Below are positions 25,393-33,846 of a stretch of 49,169 nt of DNA, piece by piece. Numbering within the stretch: position 1 is the stretch's first letter; each line of letters starts with the position of its first letter. This DNA comes from Bacillus chungangensis (lineage in GTDB: Bacteria > Bacillota > Bacilli > Bacillales > Bacillaceae_C): assembly GCF_030812995.1 (NCBI RefSeq), contig NZ_JAUSTT010000032.1:1-49169 (forward strand), read 5' to 3'. Under the pieces are notes generated by a model that worked only from the letters and a program-made list of their open reading frames with translations, did no database searches and was not told the origin of the DNA. Both the position numbers and the translations under genes were made by a program.

Positions 25393-26220
25393 TTGAGTTT
25401 ATGGGAAGCATTTGTTGCAATCATACTAGGATTGGTTGAGGGGCTGACCGAGTTTGCACCGGTTTCTTCCACTGGCCATATGATTATCGTCGATGATTTC
25501 TTGTTTCAAACGAAAGATATGTTTTCACCGGACGTAGCCAATACGTTCAAGATTGTTATCCAATTGGGATCAATACTTGCTGTCGTCGTTCTCATGTGGG
25601 ATCGTTTCATGAACTTGCTCGGGCTAAAAAAAATGTCTGGACAGACAACTTCAGGCCCGCGTTTGAATCTATTGCAGATTATCGTCGGTCTCATTCCAGC
25701 TGGTATTCTAGGGTTGTTATTTGATGATTACATTGATGAATACTTGTTCTCTACTAAGACTGTAGTCATCGGCCTTGTTCTCGGAGCCTTTCTTATGCTC
25801 GCAGCCGATTGGTTTCGACCACGCCGTCCAAAGACGGAGACTGTTGATCAAATTACATATAAACAAGCTTTAACAGTAGGTCTCATTCAATGTTTCTCCC
25901 TGTGGCCAGGGTTTTCTCGTTCTGGTTCGACTATTTCTGGCGGTGTCCTAATAGGTATGAGTCATCGTGCGGCTGCTGATTTTACCTTTATTATGGCCGT
26001 ACCGATTATGGCTGGTGCAAGCTTTTTATCGCTTTTGAACAGCTGGGATTCGATTACGATGGAGGTTGTTCCATTTTTTGTCGTTGGATTTATTAGTGCT
26101 TTTATATTTGCACTTCTTTCGATTCGCTTCTTCTTGAAGCTGATCAATCGGATCAAGCTCGTTCCATTTGCCATTTATCGCTTGGTGCTTGCTGCTGTGA
26201 TCTACTTTGTGTTTTTATAA
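25393..26220 (+). CDS. uppP: Undecaprenyl-diphosphatase UppP (BacA family)
   Basis: A 275-residue polytopic membrane enzyme that dephosphorylates undecaprenyl pyrophosphate, the bacitracin target. Diagnostic motifs: EGLTEFAPVSSTGHMII (Glu16, Glu20, SSTGH) and PGFSRSGSTISGG. TTG start at 25393 with AGGAG upstream. Located after a TCS and BcrAB-like pump, it completes a bacitracin resistance locus comparable in content to enterococcal bcrABD. Confidence 0.92.
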   Translation: MSLWEAFVAIILGLVEGLTEFAPVSSTGHMIIVDDFLFQTKDMFSPDVANTFKIVIQLGSILAVVVLMWDRFMNLLGLKKMSGQTTSGPRLNLLQIIVGLIPAGILGLLFDDYIDEYLFSTKTVVIGLVLGAFLMLAADWFRPRRPKTETVDQITYKQALTVGLIQCFSLWPGFSRSGSTISGGVLIGMSHRAAADFTFIMAVPIMAGASFLSLLNSWDSITMEVVPFFVVGFISAFIFALLSIRFFLKLINRIKLVPFAIYRLVLAAVIYFVFL

Positions 26221-26280
26221 AGGCTATTATAAACAAAATGAAATAAACAACTAAGTAAAAGTTACTGTTCATAAAACGTA

Positions 26281-26317
26281 AAAAAGCAATCCAAAAAAAT
26301 GGTGGGATTGCTTTTTT
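26281..26317 (+). terminator. Terminator of uppP
   Basis: Stem AAAAAGCAATCC / GGATTGCTTTTTT. Confidence 0.92.
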
Positions 26318-26420
26318 ATGCTTGTAGTGAGTCTAACGAGTTTTTTTACTCATATTTCTAACGAGTACGAGCAATATATAGATGCACATACAAAAACGTT
26401 TATAATGGAGTGATGAGATC

Positions 26421-27398
26421 ATGGCAGCCAAGCATCTAGTTATCATTCACGGCCGCGATAAGAAACCTCAATGTAAAGAAATGGAACGACTCGTACTAAC
26501 GTCTCTCATCGCAGGTTTAAGACGAGTTAATGAAGATGCCGCAACAGCTGTAGAACAAGGGACTATCAAGGTAACATTTGTTTATTACGGTGATATTAAC
26601 AATCGTATTATGATAAAAGCTCATCCAAGATTAAAGCAAAAGATGGTAGAAGTGAACGGGGAATGGTACGTACGACCGGGTTATTATGATGAAGATTTAC
26701 AGCGTATGCTGAATCGTCCAACCGATCAGTTTTCAGAAAAGGATTATGAAGAGTGGATTCAAGATGCAGGACTTATTAAAATATATGACGATTTGTCAAG
26801 AGTGATGAGTCCGGTCTTCTCCATGTTCGGTGCCGAGGATAGGGTAATTGCTAAACTCCTTCCCGATTTAGGCGCCTACTTGCTCAGCCGTGTTGTCGGA
26901 TCAGAAATTCGTGAAAGACTTCAGAAACCTTTAAAAAAAATCTTGCTTGAAGATGAAGACGTAGCATTGGTTTCTCATAGTATGGGGTGTATGGTTTCGT
27001 ACGACGTATTATGGAAATTCTCTCGGATGAGCGAATATAAAGAATTATGGGAAAAAAAGATAAAATTATGGATGACTCTCGGAAATCCGCTCGGTGAACC
27101 TGCTGTGCTGAGAAATCTGTATGATTCCACCGAACCGCAAGACGGGCGGTACCCGAAAAACATCATAAACTGGATCAACATCAATGCGAAAGATGACTAT
27201 GTAGCACATGACGGTGATGTTCACGATGACTTTCATTTAATGCTTAGCAGAAATCTCGTTCAAAAAATTGAAGACTTCCCTAGAATATTTACATTTTGGA
27301 AAGATAGCGAGGGTGACCACAATCCCCACAATTTTTTCGCCTATCTGGACCATCCTATCGTAGCTGGACAATTACTTAAGTGGATTCAAGATGTATGA
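26421..27398 (+). CDS. Alpha/beta-hydrolase, lipase-like
   Basis: A 325-residue cytosolic protein. It opens with a strand and oxyanion-type turn HLVIIHGRDKKPQ. The nucleophile elbow is VSHSMGC (GxSxG-like, Ser near 189). An acid lies in NAKDDYVAHDGD, and a late histidine occurs in DGDVHDDFH or NPHNFF. No signal peptide. RBS is weak (GGAGTGATGAG). Substrate unknown; the family includes lipases and esterases. It appears monocistronic. Confidence 0.72.
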   Translation: MAAKHLVIIHGRDKKPQCKEMERLVLTSLIAGLRRVNEDAATAVEQGTIKVTFVYYGDINNRIMIKAHPRLKQKMVEVNGEWYVRPGYYDEDLQRMLNRPTDQFSEKDYEEWIQDAGLIKIYDDLSRVMSPVFSMFGAEDRVIAKLLPDLGAYLLSRVVGSEIRERLQKPLKKILLEDEDVALVSHSMGCMVSYDVLWKFSRMSEYKELWEKKIKLWMTLGNPLGEPAVLRNLYDSTEPQDGRYPKNIINWININAKDDYVAHDGDVHDDFHLMLSRNLVQKIEDFPRIFTFWKDSEGDHNPHNFFAYLDHPIVAGQLLKWIQDV

Positions 27399-27424
27399 AA
27401 TGTGTAAAATCCCAATTATTCCTG

Positions 27425-27600
27425 TCTTGCTAATAGAAGGGCAATTCAGAGCGGAACGGTAAATTGTATCTCGATTAAGTCTCCATCAAACCGTATAACG
27501 ACGTGATTACATTTTTTATCAGAACGGCTTTGTTTATTTGTTGTCCTCCTTACTAAGAGGAATATTGTTGTAGCAGGTAGTAAACATTATAACTGTCCTT
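27425..27600 (-). other. Possible coding remnant opposite sspH promoter
   Basis: A minus-strand frame after a good RBS (TAAGGAGGACA) reads SRSDKKCNHVVIRFDGDLIE and ends IQFTVPL with no start codon. It looks like the C-terminus of a lost protein. I cannot name a family. Confidence 0.25.
27559..27591 (+). promoter_or_regulatory. Candidate sigma-G (forespore) promoter of sspH
   Basis: GGAATA (27559-27564), 20-bp spacer counted hexamer to heptamer, CATTATA (27585-27591), resembling the forespore sigma-G pattern TGAATA-N17/18-CATACTA. Expected for an SASP gene. Confidence 0.5.
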
Positions 27601-27624
27601 GATGAAAAAAGGAGGTGCTGAAAC

Positions 27625-27807
27625 GTGAAGACACAAAGGGCAAAAGAAATTGCTGCTTCACCAGTTATGGCAAATGTTACTTATAACGGAACGCCTATCT
27701 ATATTCAACATGTTAATGAGAATACGGAAATGGCTAGAATTTATCCTCTTTCTCAACCTGAAGCCGAGCAAGAAGTACCTCTAATGAGCTTAATTGAGGA
27801 GAAATAA
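27625..27807 (+). CDS. sspH: H-type small acid-soluble spore protein
   Basis: A 60-residue protein of the SspH family: MKTQRAKEIAASPVMANV, TYNGTPIYIQHVNE, ARIYPLSQP. GTG start with AAAAGGAGG ten bases upstream. SspH-type proteins are made in the forespore and packaged in the spore core. The gene is followed at once by a terminator. It is the clearest marker that the organism forms spores. Confidence 0.95.
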   Translation: MKTQRAKEIAASPVMANVTYNGTPIYIQHVNENTEMARIYPLSQPEAEQEVPLMSLIEEK

Positions 27808-27814
27808 GAGAAAA

Positions 27815-27857
27815 AACCATCAATCGGTGACAAGCTGCCTATTGATGGTTATTTTTC
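27815..27857 (+). terminator. Terminator of sspH
   Basis: Stem AACCATCAAT / ATTGATGGTT with T5 tail. Confidence 0.9.
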
Positions 27858-27885
27858 TTTATATTTAGCATGATAAATGCTTTAC

Positions 27886-28291
27886 TTACACGATTACCGT
27901 TCTAGGTGTTTTTCTTCGTTCGACAGCTGTTGTTGAAACATCTGTCTCTTCAAATGATTTTCCTGCTGGGACAGCTCGTTCTAGCCCCCATTTGCGAATA
28001 TAGTCAATCTGTTCTGGACTCGTCTGTGAAAGAGGAACGATATTTTCAAAATAGCGGATAAAGGATGATCATCAATGAGTCATCTCCAAGTCTGTATGCG
28101 TGCTTAGCAACTTCCATTACTGGAGATTCTAAGTCTGAGCCAGCAAATCCTTCTGATAACTTGACGAGCTTTTCCATTAAGCTTGGACTGACCTCGTATT
28201 TCATCGTTCGATTCACGTAAATATGGATAATTTCTTTGTTCCAATTTCGTACCACATAGTTGAATAGACGTATTTGTTCTTGTGTCCACAA
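27886..28291 (-). pseudogene. AAA ATPase C-terminal remnant (frameshifted, 5' truncated)
   Basis: The first frame reads MWTQEQIRLFNYVVRNWNK and KLSEGFAGSDLESPVMEVAK, the helix and sensor-2 part of an AAA ATPase lid. It stops near 28046. A shifted frame then continues IRYFENIVPLSQTSPEQID, RKWGLERAVPAGKSF and KTPRTVIV to TAA. The Walker region is missing. Relatives are spore-former AAA ATPases with a C-terminal tail of this kind (YjoB-like). Non-functional. Confidence 0.7.
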
Positions 28292-28518
28292 AAATATGGA
28301 TCGTTACATTATTCTACTAATTTATCCGTATTAAAACTGTAATTCCAGAAGAAAGAAATGAAGGTTCATGGAATTTAAACATCTGGCAAAACATATTTTT
28401 ATGCTCATACATGATTTTAAATAAAGATTTTCTTAAAAAAATGGTAAGACGACGTATTTTTACGGAAATAATGATAAGCTAGCAAATAACAAACAATCGT
28501 ATGAGAGGAAGCAAATGA

Positions 28519-28980
28519 ATGATCACCTTATTTCGTTATAATTGGCAAGTGAGAGAAGAATGGATGGAATGGTCCAAGCAATTAACGAATGAAGAACTAC
28601 TGCAAAGAAGAACAGGAGGGATAGGAAATATTTTATATACACTTGTACATATTATTGATGTAGAATACAGTTGGGTTCGTGCACTTCAAGGAGAAGCAGA
28701 TGAACAAATAGATATGAAGGATTATCACTCTATCGATCAAGTAAAATATCTTTCAGATAAATATCATGAAAAGATTGAAAAGTTTCTTCAGGACTGGTCA
28801 ATTGAAAGGGAGAATGAAAGAGTGAAGGTATCATGGGATCCAGTGTCTTATACTCACGGTGAAGTGCTCCGGCACATAATCGCTCACGAAATTCATCATA
28901 TTGGGCAACTATCGATATGGGCGAGGGAGGTAGGGCTTCAACCTGTATCTCCAAGCTGGATCGGAAGAAAGTTAAGATAA
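28519..28980 (+). CDS. DinB/YfiT superfamily protein (YizA-like)
   Basis: A 153-residue four-helix-bundle protein. The metal-site histidines are seen as LVHIIDVEYSW (one His) and HIIAHEIHHIGQL (two His in HEIHH), the pattern of DinB-like metalloproteins. Some members are thiol-dependent transferases (bacillithiol or mycothiol S-transferases), which this may be. RBS GAGAGGAAGC; ATG 28519 is in the long frame, the overlapping ATG 28515 is not. Confidence 0.82.
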   Translation: MITLFRYNWQVREEWMEWSKQLTNEELLQRRTGGIGNILYTLVHIIDVEYSWVRALQGEADEQIDMKDYHSIDQVKYLSDKYHEKIEKFLQDWSIERENERVKVSWDPVSYTHGEVLRHIIAHEIHHIGQLSIWAREVGLQPVSPSWIGRKLR

Positions 28981-29047
28981 TTGAGATGATGCTATTCAGT
29001 TAAAATATTTTAGAAGTGGTGAAGTGAAAATGAAACGAGGGAGAACA

Positions 29048-29623
29048 ATGATAAAAATTGGGATAATTCGTCATGGAAGTACATCATGGAATAAAGAAGG
29101 AAGGGCGCAAGGAAGTTCTGATATTCCACTTGACGAAGATGGTTTAACAGCAGCATACAGGCTTGCAGAACGATTAAGTCATGAAAATTGGAACGTAATC
29201 TATTCAAGTCCTTTATTGCGGGCAAAGCAAACAGCTGAAGCGATTGAAGAAAAAATCGGGACTGGAAATATCATTTATGATGCAAGGCTCTGTGAAGTTG
29301 CAGGAGGTAAGATTGAAGGAACAACAGAAAAAGAAAGAATTCAAAAGTGGGGAAAGGATTGGAGGACTTTAGATTTAGGAATTGAAGAAGTTGAACATGT
29401 AATTGCTAGGGGATTGTCTTTTATAGATGAAATCATAAAGAAACATCATCATGAATCCATCTTAATTGTTAGTCATGGTGCTTTTCTTAAACTTTTACTA
29501 ACAAAAATATTGCGAGAAGCTAATATGGAAACAAATCTAAAAAATACTTCACTTACGACAATAGTATATGAAAATAACAACTGGTCTTGTGAGCGTTATA
29601 ATTGTACAAGTCATTTAAATTAA
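29048..29623 (+). CDS. Histidine phosphatase family protein
   Basis: A 191-residue phosphoglycerate-mutase-like phosphatase. The catalytic histidine lies in GIIRHGST (His10) and the second in VSHGAF, with supporting Arg/Glu in SSPLLRAKQTAEAI and CEVAGGKIEG. ATG 29048 is preferred (GAGGGAG eight bases upstream); GTG 29024 is in frame but has no RBS. Substrate unknown; relatives include sugar-phosphate and cobalamin-pathway phosphatases. Confidence 0.85.
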   Translation: MIKIGIIRHGSTSWNKEGRAQGSSDIPLDEDGLTAAYRLAERLSHENWNVIYSSPLLRAKQTAEAIEEKIGTGNIIYDARLCEVAGGKIEGTTEKERIQKWGKDWRTLDLGIEEVEHVIARGLSFIDEIIKKHHHESILIVSHGAFLKLLLTKILREANMETNLKNTSLTTIVYENNNWSCERYNCTSHLN

Positions 29624-29629
29624 GCAGCA

Positions 29630-29644
29630 TGTGCTAAATTCACA
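29630..29644 (+). promoter_or_regulatory. Ter-like site 1
   Basis: TGTGCTAAATTCACA, identical at two other places in the window, one of them the promoter of the rtp-like gene. It resembles the B-site core of B. subtilis Ter (CTATGTACYAAATNTTC). Plus orientation. Seven bases after a gene stop, so not an obvious operator for that gene. Confidence 0.65.
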
Positions 29645-29875
29645 TAGAAAAATATCTTTTTGCAACTAAAGATGAAAGAAGGCAATTTCGATCAAAACAA
29701 ATAGCAATAATTTTTATTCATATTTATTGGCAAGTCAAGCGAAGAAGTTTAGGTTAGGGAAAACGAAAAGTCAAATGTCTGGCCGAGGCATAGACTGGTT
29801 TTTAAAATCTATCACATCGCCTATTTCATTTATTGTACAAGTATTAGCCTTCAAATAATAAATAATTATCACATA
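29645..29875. other. Gene-free stretch after Ter-like site 1
   Basis: AT-rich, no ORF and no hairpin that I can support before the 29876 terminator. Confidence 0.4.
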
Positions 29876-29908
29876 AAAAAGAGGCTCATGCTGAAATGAG
29901 CCTCTTTT
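29876..29908. terminator. Bidirectional terminator
   Basis: Stem AAAAGAGGCTCA / TGAGCCTCTTTT between the convergent phosphatase and Bcr/CflA genes. Confidence 0.9.
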
Positions 29909-29928
29909 CGTATATCTACATACTGAAA

Positions 29929-31140
29929 CTAAATTTTAAAAGAAATAGCTTTTTCAAGCCTAGAAGGATAAATAAATATCCTACAAGCAATTGTCATGAA
30001 GAAAGCTAACACAAGGAAATATAACGGCATTGCTAACAATGAACCAGTATGAATTTGACTCATTCCCCATGTGATGAGACTGACTACTATATAATAACCT
30101 AAGCTAAATAAAGCACCAGCTGTTCCGATTACATCTTGAAAATTTACAAGCGCCAAACTAAGACAATTAGGCAAAGCAACTCCTATTCCTAATAAGATGA
30201 TAAATACTGCCGCTAAAATTGCAGTAGCAAAAAAGACGTTAGGGCTTGTTCCATTTAGAATGATAGTTGTCAAGACTATTGCACCTACTGTCATGACTAA
30301 ACATCCAATATAGATAATCTTTTCTGGTTTATAAATAGGCAATAAACGTTTTGAAATATTTGCTCCCACAATAGAAGCTAATGCTACGATTATTCCTAAA
30401 AAACCATATAATCCTGGAGATATTTTAAAGTATTCAATGAAAATAAATGGCGATTCAGCATAATAACTGAATAGTATGCCGTTTGTACCTCCAATTAGCA
30501 AACTAAATGCTATTACTTTTTTATCTGTAATAATGCGTTTTAGCACCTGAAAAACATTTATTTTATTTATCGTTGTAACTGTTCTTGTTTCAGGTAAAGC
30601 TGTAAATGCATATATAAAAATCCCAATGCTCATCGCAATGAGTGTAAAGAATACAGCTCTATAGCCAAAAGCTTGATCAACCCAACCACCAATTAATGGT
30701 CCTAAGGCTGGCGTAAATGCAATAACAGCAGAGATTTGTGCGAACATGGCATGACGTTTATGTCCAGCAACACTTTCGCGAAGAATCGTTTGTGTTACTA
30801 CAGAACCTGTACTTGCACCAAATGCTTGAATCATACGGCTAATCATTAAGAGCTCTATTGAGGTTGATAGGTAACATAAAAGACTACCAATACCATAAAT
30901 AAGGATCCCCCAAAGCATTGCAGGGCGCCGTCCTATCAAGTCGGATAGCCATCCCCAACAAAAGACGCCTAGGGCGAAACCTATAAAGTATATACTAAGT
31001 GTAAGCTGAGTAGCATTGCTGCTTACATGCAAAGCGCTAGAAATATCAGGTAAAGAAGGTGCATAAATTGTTTCACTAATTTGTGGGAATGCCACAAGAA
31101 TAATCATTAACCATAATGATGGTACTGAGATTTTTTTCAT
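29929..31140 (-). CDS. Bcr/CflA family multidrug efflux MFS transporter
   Basis: A 403-residue 12-TM MFS pump. SETIYAPSLPDISSALHVS and the loop motif GWLSDLIGRRPAMLWG (motif A) mark the DHA1 Bcr/CflA group, with the motif C-like ALGPLIGGWV. RBS ATAGGAGGG, nine bases before ATG 31140, is complementary to two upstream sequences, suggesting attenuation (see leader entry). Bcr/CflA pumps export bicyclomycin, chloramphenicol or sulphonamides; the specificity here is unknown. Confidence 0.88.
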   Translation of the reverse strand: MKKISVPSLWLMIILVAFPQISETIYAPSLPDISSALHVSSNATQLTLSIYFIGFALGVFCWGWLSDLIGRRPAMLWGILIYGIGSLLCYLSTSIELLMISRMIQAFGASTGSVVTQTILRESVAGHKRHAMFAQISAVIAFTPALGPLIGGWVDQAFGYRAVFFTLIAMSIGIFIYAFTALPETRTVTTINKINVFQVLKRIITDKKVIAFSLLIGGTNGILFSYYAESPFIFIEYFKISPGLYGFLGIIVALASIVGANISKRLLPIYKPEKIIYIGCLVMTVGAIVLTTIILNGTSPNVFFATAILAAVFIILLGIGVALPNCLSLALVNFQDVIGTAGALFSLGYYIVVSLITWGMSQIHTGSLLAMPLYFLVLAFFMTIACRIFIYPSRLEKAISFKI

Positions 31141-31149
31141 TTCTAATAA

Positions 31150-31285
31150 CCCTCCTATAACTTAGAAATCTCAGATATAAAGATTATTCGATAGCTACGG
31201 AATCGGAGGGACCATGATCAAAATTCGATCAAAAAATAACATAAGAAAACACCTCTGTTTAAAAATGCATATATCTATAGGAGGG
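31150..31285 (-). promoter_or_regulatory. Translational attenuator of Bcr/CflA pump
   Basis: In the transcript, CCCUCCUAUA (from 31285-31276) is perfectly complementary over 10 nt to UAUAGGAGGG (31159-31150), which is the pump's ribosome binding site. A second CCCUCC (31210-31205) lies inside the leader ORF. Either can mask the RBS, and ribosome occupancy of the leader would decide which pairing forms. Confidence 0.6.
31195..31242 (-). CDS. Leader peptide of Bcr/CflA pump
   Basis: A 15-codon ORF, MLFFDRILIMVPPIP, ending 54 bases before the pump start, with RBS AGAGGTG. It ends in a proline-rich PPIP, which is prone to ribosome stalling. The CCT CCG codons form the internal anti-RBS. Typical design of antibiotic-inducible resistance-gene leaders; induction is inferred. 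Confidence 0.6.
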   Translation of the reverse strand: MLFFDRILIMVPPIP

Positions 31286-31370
31286 ATATATGAATGTATA
31301 ATAGAAAACTTGGTTATGAACCATAAAGTAAATTATACAATTTTAGTTTATATATTTCTAGATTGAATTA

Positions 31371-31472
31371 GCTAAACACATCTAACCCTATCCAAATTAA
31401 CGCTCCGATAATAAGTCCATCAATTGAACCAAGGTATTTTGACCAGCAATTCGCCTTAATTGAGTGTAATCA
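31371..31472 (-). pseudogene. Short membrane-protein remnant
   Basis: A minus-strand frame reads IKANCWSKYLGSIDGLIIGA and then LIWIGLDVFS to TAA with no start codon. It looks like the tail of a small membrane protein whose 5' part is gone. Family not recognised. Confidence 0.3.
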
Positions 31473-31525
31473 ACATATAAAAACAAGCCAAAAATCAAAT
31501 GTTTTAGCCACAATTAATTACCCTA

Positions 31526-32347
31526 CTAATTTTCTACTTGATGTTGTTTAAAGCTATAATACGTCCCAATTACCATTAGTATTGATAATAAACAGGCAAC
31601 AACCGTTGCTGCAGAAGGTAGCATGATTACTTTGCCAAAGAGATAGAAAGCATCAAAGTTTTTTACATGGTGCACACCTATTAATATATTAGCAGGCATA
31701 AATATCAAGATTTTCTGTGCTGCTCTACTGGCGATAAAATCGAGTTGCAATGTAGGAAACAAAGTAATAATCGCTACGATGATAAGTGAAATAAAAGGAC
31801 CCTTGCTACGAGATGAAATAAACAAGATTGTTGATATTAAAAACAGGAGTCCTACAAAGCTTATAGCAGTAACCGTAAGATAACTTGTTAGATAAGTTAG
31901 AGCGTAAGGGCTCGGATTCACCGCCCAGTTTTGAACAAAAGCTTTTGAGCCTTCTATTCCAAAAAAGTAAAAAATGATGGCTATATTTATTAGTTGAATA
32001 AATAACCATGAGATAATCGCAATTGAAAATCCGGTAACTAACTTTGCTTTTATCAATTTGTTCTTGCCATATTTGCTGCTCAAAAGCAGAGAATCTACTC
32101 TTTTGCCATATTCGTTAGAAAACATGGGTGACAATACCACAATTAGAAGCAGGCCAATCGTAAAGGGTAGAGTCGTTTGCATGGCATGAAGCCTTGACCA
32201 TCCCCAACTGTAATCGTAATATGCCTTATACTCATTACTTAGATAACTGTACATTTCTTCTGCTTTTGAGGCCAGTGCATTACCCTTTGGTCCATCATAG
32301 GCTTCACGATAATATTCGGCTGTTTCCTTACCTACTTTTTCAGCCAA
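31526..32347 (-). pseudogene. 5'-truncated ABC-2 permease
   Basis: A 273-codon frame corresponds to the later part of a larger ABC-2 permease: an extracytoplasmic segment (YLSNEYKAYYDYSWGWSRLHAM) then five or six TM helices, with FSNEYGKRVDSLLLSSKYGK as the cytoplasmic loop. The expected N-terminal TM and domain are absent, the frame opens at a TTG with no RBS, and a stop lies just upstream. No ATPase gene is adjacent. Probably a remnant of a peptide-export system. Confidence 0.65.
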
Positions 32348-32580
32348 CTTATAAAAGCCAGACGTAAGTCAAATAACCATGCTATAGTCAGTAGATTTAT
32401 AGTCTGTTGTGAAAGAAACTGCTGACATCAGAACAGCGAAAAGAAAGGAAATCCAGAGGTTTACTCTTGATATGCTCAACGTGATACAACTAGGCTGAGC
32501 ATTTAGAAGAAATACGTCAAGTATATGGATATAGAAACTTTAATAACAGTGTTATCGTTAATAAAATTTCATCAAGTATG

Positions 32581-32615
32581 ATAACTTCCCTGACGGTAGC
32601 TGTCAGGGAAGTTAT
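32581..32615. repeat. Perfect 14-bp hairpin without T-run
   Basis: ATAACTTCCCTGAC / GTCAGGGAAGTTAT with a 7-nt loop, seven bases before the DJ-1 remnant begins. No T-tract on either strand, so it is not an ordinary terminator; it may mark a deletion or insertion junction. Confidence 0.6.
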
Positions 32616-32621
32616 ATTATA

Positions 32622-32846
32622 ATGGTCTGTCCTAATTATAAAGGAGAAAAATTTTATGAGATGGGACCTGCGGTATCTGATGAGAATTTGGTTACTGCAT
32701 CAGGAGTAGCTCCTCTGGAATTTGCGATGGAAGTACTGAAAAAATTAGATGTATTTGCACCAGATACATTACATTCATGGTATAACCTAAATAAGACTCA
32801 AAAACCTGAATACTTCTTCCAGTTAATGAATTCAATAAATAGATGA
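32622..32846 (+). pseudogene. DJ-1/PfpI family C-terminal fragment
   Basis: A 74-codon frame matching only the last third of DJ-1/PfpI-like proteins (PNYKGEKFYEMGPAVSDENL, TASGVAPLEFAMEVLKKLDV). The nucleophilic-cysteine half is missing and no RBS precedes it. Truncated and presumably inactive. Confidence 0.7.
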
Positions 32847-33126
32847 GCTAAAAAAATCAACTTAGCAGTTTTATATTAGTTTAAATAAATACCATGCTTT
32901 AGACGATGTACTAGGAAGACTTAATTCCCATTATTGTTTTTCTTATTGACATTCGAGTTTTACTAGATTCGCTACCGTTATCTACATAGTGGGAGGATAG
33001 CACCTAAAAGCACTACAAATAGCAATAAAGAACCCAGCATCTTCTCATGAGAAAAGATGTTAGGTTCTTCATGTTGGATGCGCAAAATTACACTTAAATA
33101 TATACAAATGATCGGTAAAACAAATA
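32847..33126. other. Gene-free stretch with long hairpin
   Basis: A long imperfect hairpin AAGAACC-GCATCTT / AAGATG-GGTTCTT lies at about 33028-33069 with no T-tract. No ORF that I can support. Confidence 0.4.
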
Positions 33127-33155
33127 TTTACATTCATTACCGATCATGCTATAAT
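33127..33155 (+). promoter_or_regulatory. Promoter of padR-MFS operon
   Basis: TTTACA (33127-33132), 17-bp spacer, TATAAT (33150-33155). Confidence 0.8.
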
Positions 33156-33164
33156 TTTTATCAC

Positions 33165-33184
33165 AATACTAAACGTTTAGTATT
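33165..33184. promoter_or_regulatory. Perfect 20-bp palindromic operator
   Basis: AATACTAAAC / GTTTAGTATT, a gapless perfect palindrome starting ten bases after the -10. It is ideally placed for autorepression by the PadR protein encoded 36 bases downstream. Confidence 0.75.
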
Positions 33185-33220
33185 ATACATTGATTATAAA
33201 ATATTTACTGAGGTGACAAA

Positions 33221-33763
33221 ATGACGAGAACAATGGTGCTAGGTTTATTACAAACATTTGGGCAAATGTCTGGCTATGAAATTCAACAGAAAATGCAATT
33301 ATCGCAAACAGATAAATGGGCTTATGTTAAGCCTGCATCCATTTATCACGCTTTAAAAAGGATGGAGAAAGAGGGGTTAGTTGTATTAGAAACGATTGAA
33401 CAAACAGGCAATCGCTCAAAAGCTATATATAACATTACGTTGGAAGGAAAAAAAGAGCTTGAACGACTAGTTATTAAATCATTTAAAGAATCCTCTGTTA
33501 TTTTCCCAGCAAAATTATATACAGCTTTAACATTTATGAATGAGTCTACAAAAGAAGAAATATTAAATGCTTTAGAGGAACAAAAACTGACGATTCAAAC
33601 CATTTATGAGGAAATGAAAGCTGGTCAAAAAGAAAAAGAGAATTTTATCGATATCCCAGAAAATGTAATGTTGATTTTTACTAATATGTATGAACAATGT
33701 GAACTTCAATTGAATTTTATTAAACAAATAAATGAAAAGCTATTATCCCAAAAGAAAAAATAG
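33221..33763 (+). CDS. PadR family transcriptional repressor
   Basis: A 180-residue PadR protein: N-terminal winged helix (LGLLQTFGQMSGYEIQ, KPASIYHALKRMEKEGLV, KAIYNITLEGKKELERLV) and a long alpha-helical C-terminal dimerisation domain of the Vir_act_alpha_C type (about 95-175). RBS GAGGTG. It precedes an MFS efflux gene and is preceded by a strong promoter with a perfect palindrome, so it likely represses its own operon until a drug is bound (LmrR-like behaviour, inferred). Confidence 0.85.
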   Translation: MTRTMVLGLLQTFGQMSGYEIQQKMQLSQTDKWAYVKPASIYHALKRMEKEGLVVLETIEQTGNRSKAIYNITLEGKKELERLVIKSFKESSVIFPAKLYTALTFMNESTKEEILNALEEQKLTIQTIYEEMKAGQKEKENFIDIPENVMLIFTNMYEQCELQLNFIKQINEKLLSQKKK

Positions 33764-33846
33764 TTTTATTCGTTTTAAAAAATCTCATTTGATAAAAGTA
33801 TATCTATAGTGTATTGATCGTTTATTTTTTAACGGAGAGTGATGAA

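Noticed and set aside
29767-29779. AAAGTCAAATGTC as a third, inverted Bacillaceae-1 RNA copy
   Set aside because: Only 13 bases match the end of the element; none of the twin-loop structure is present.
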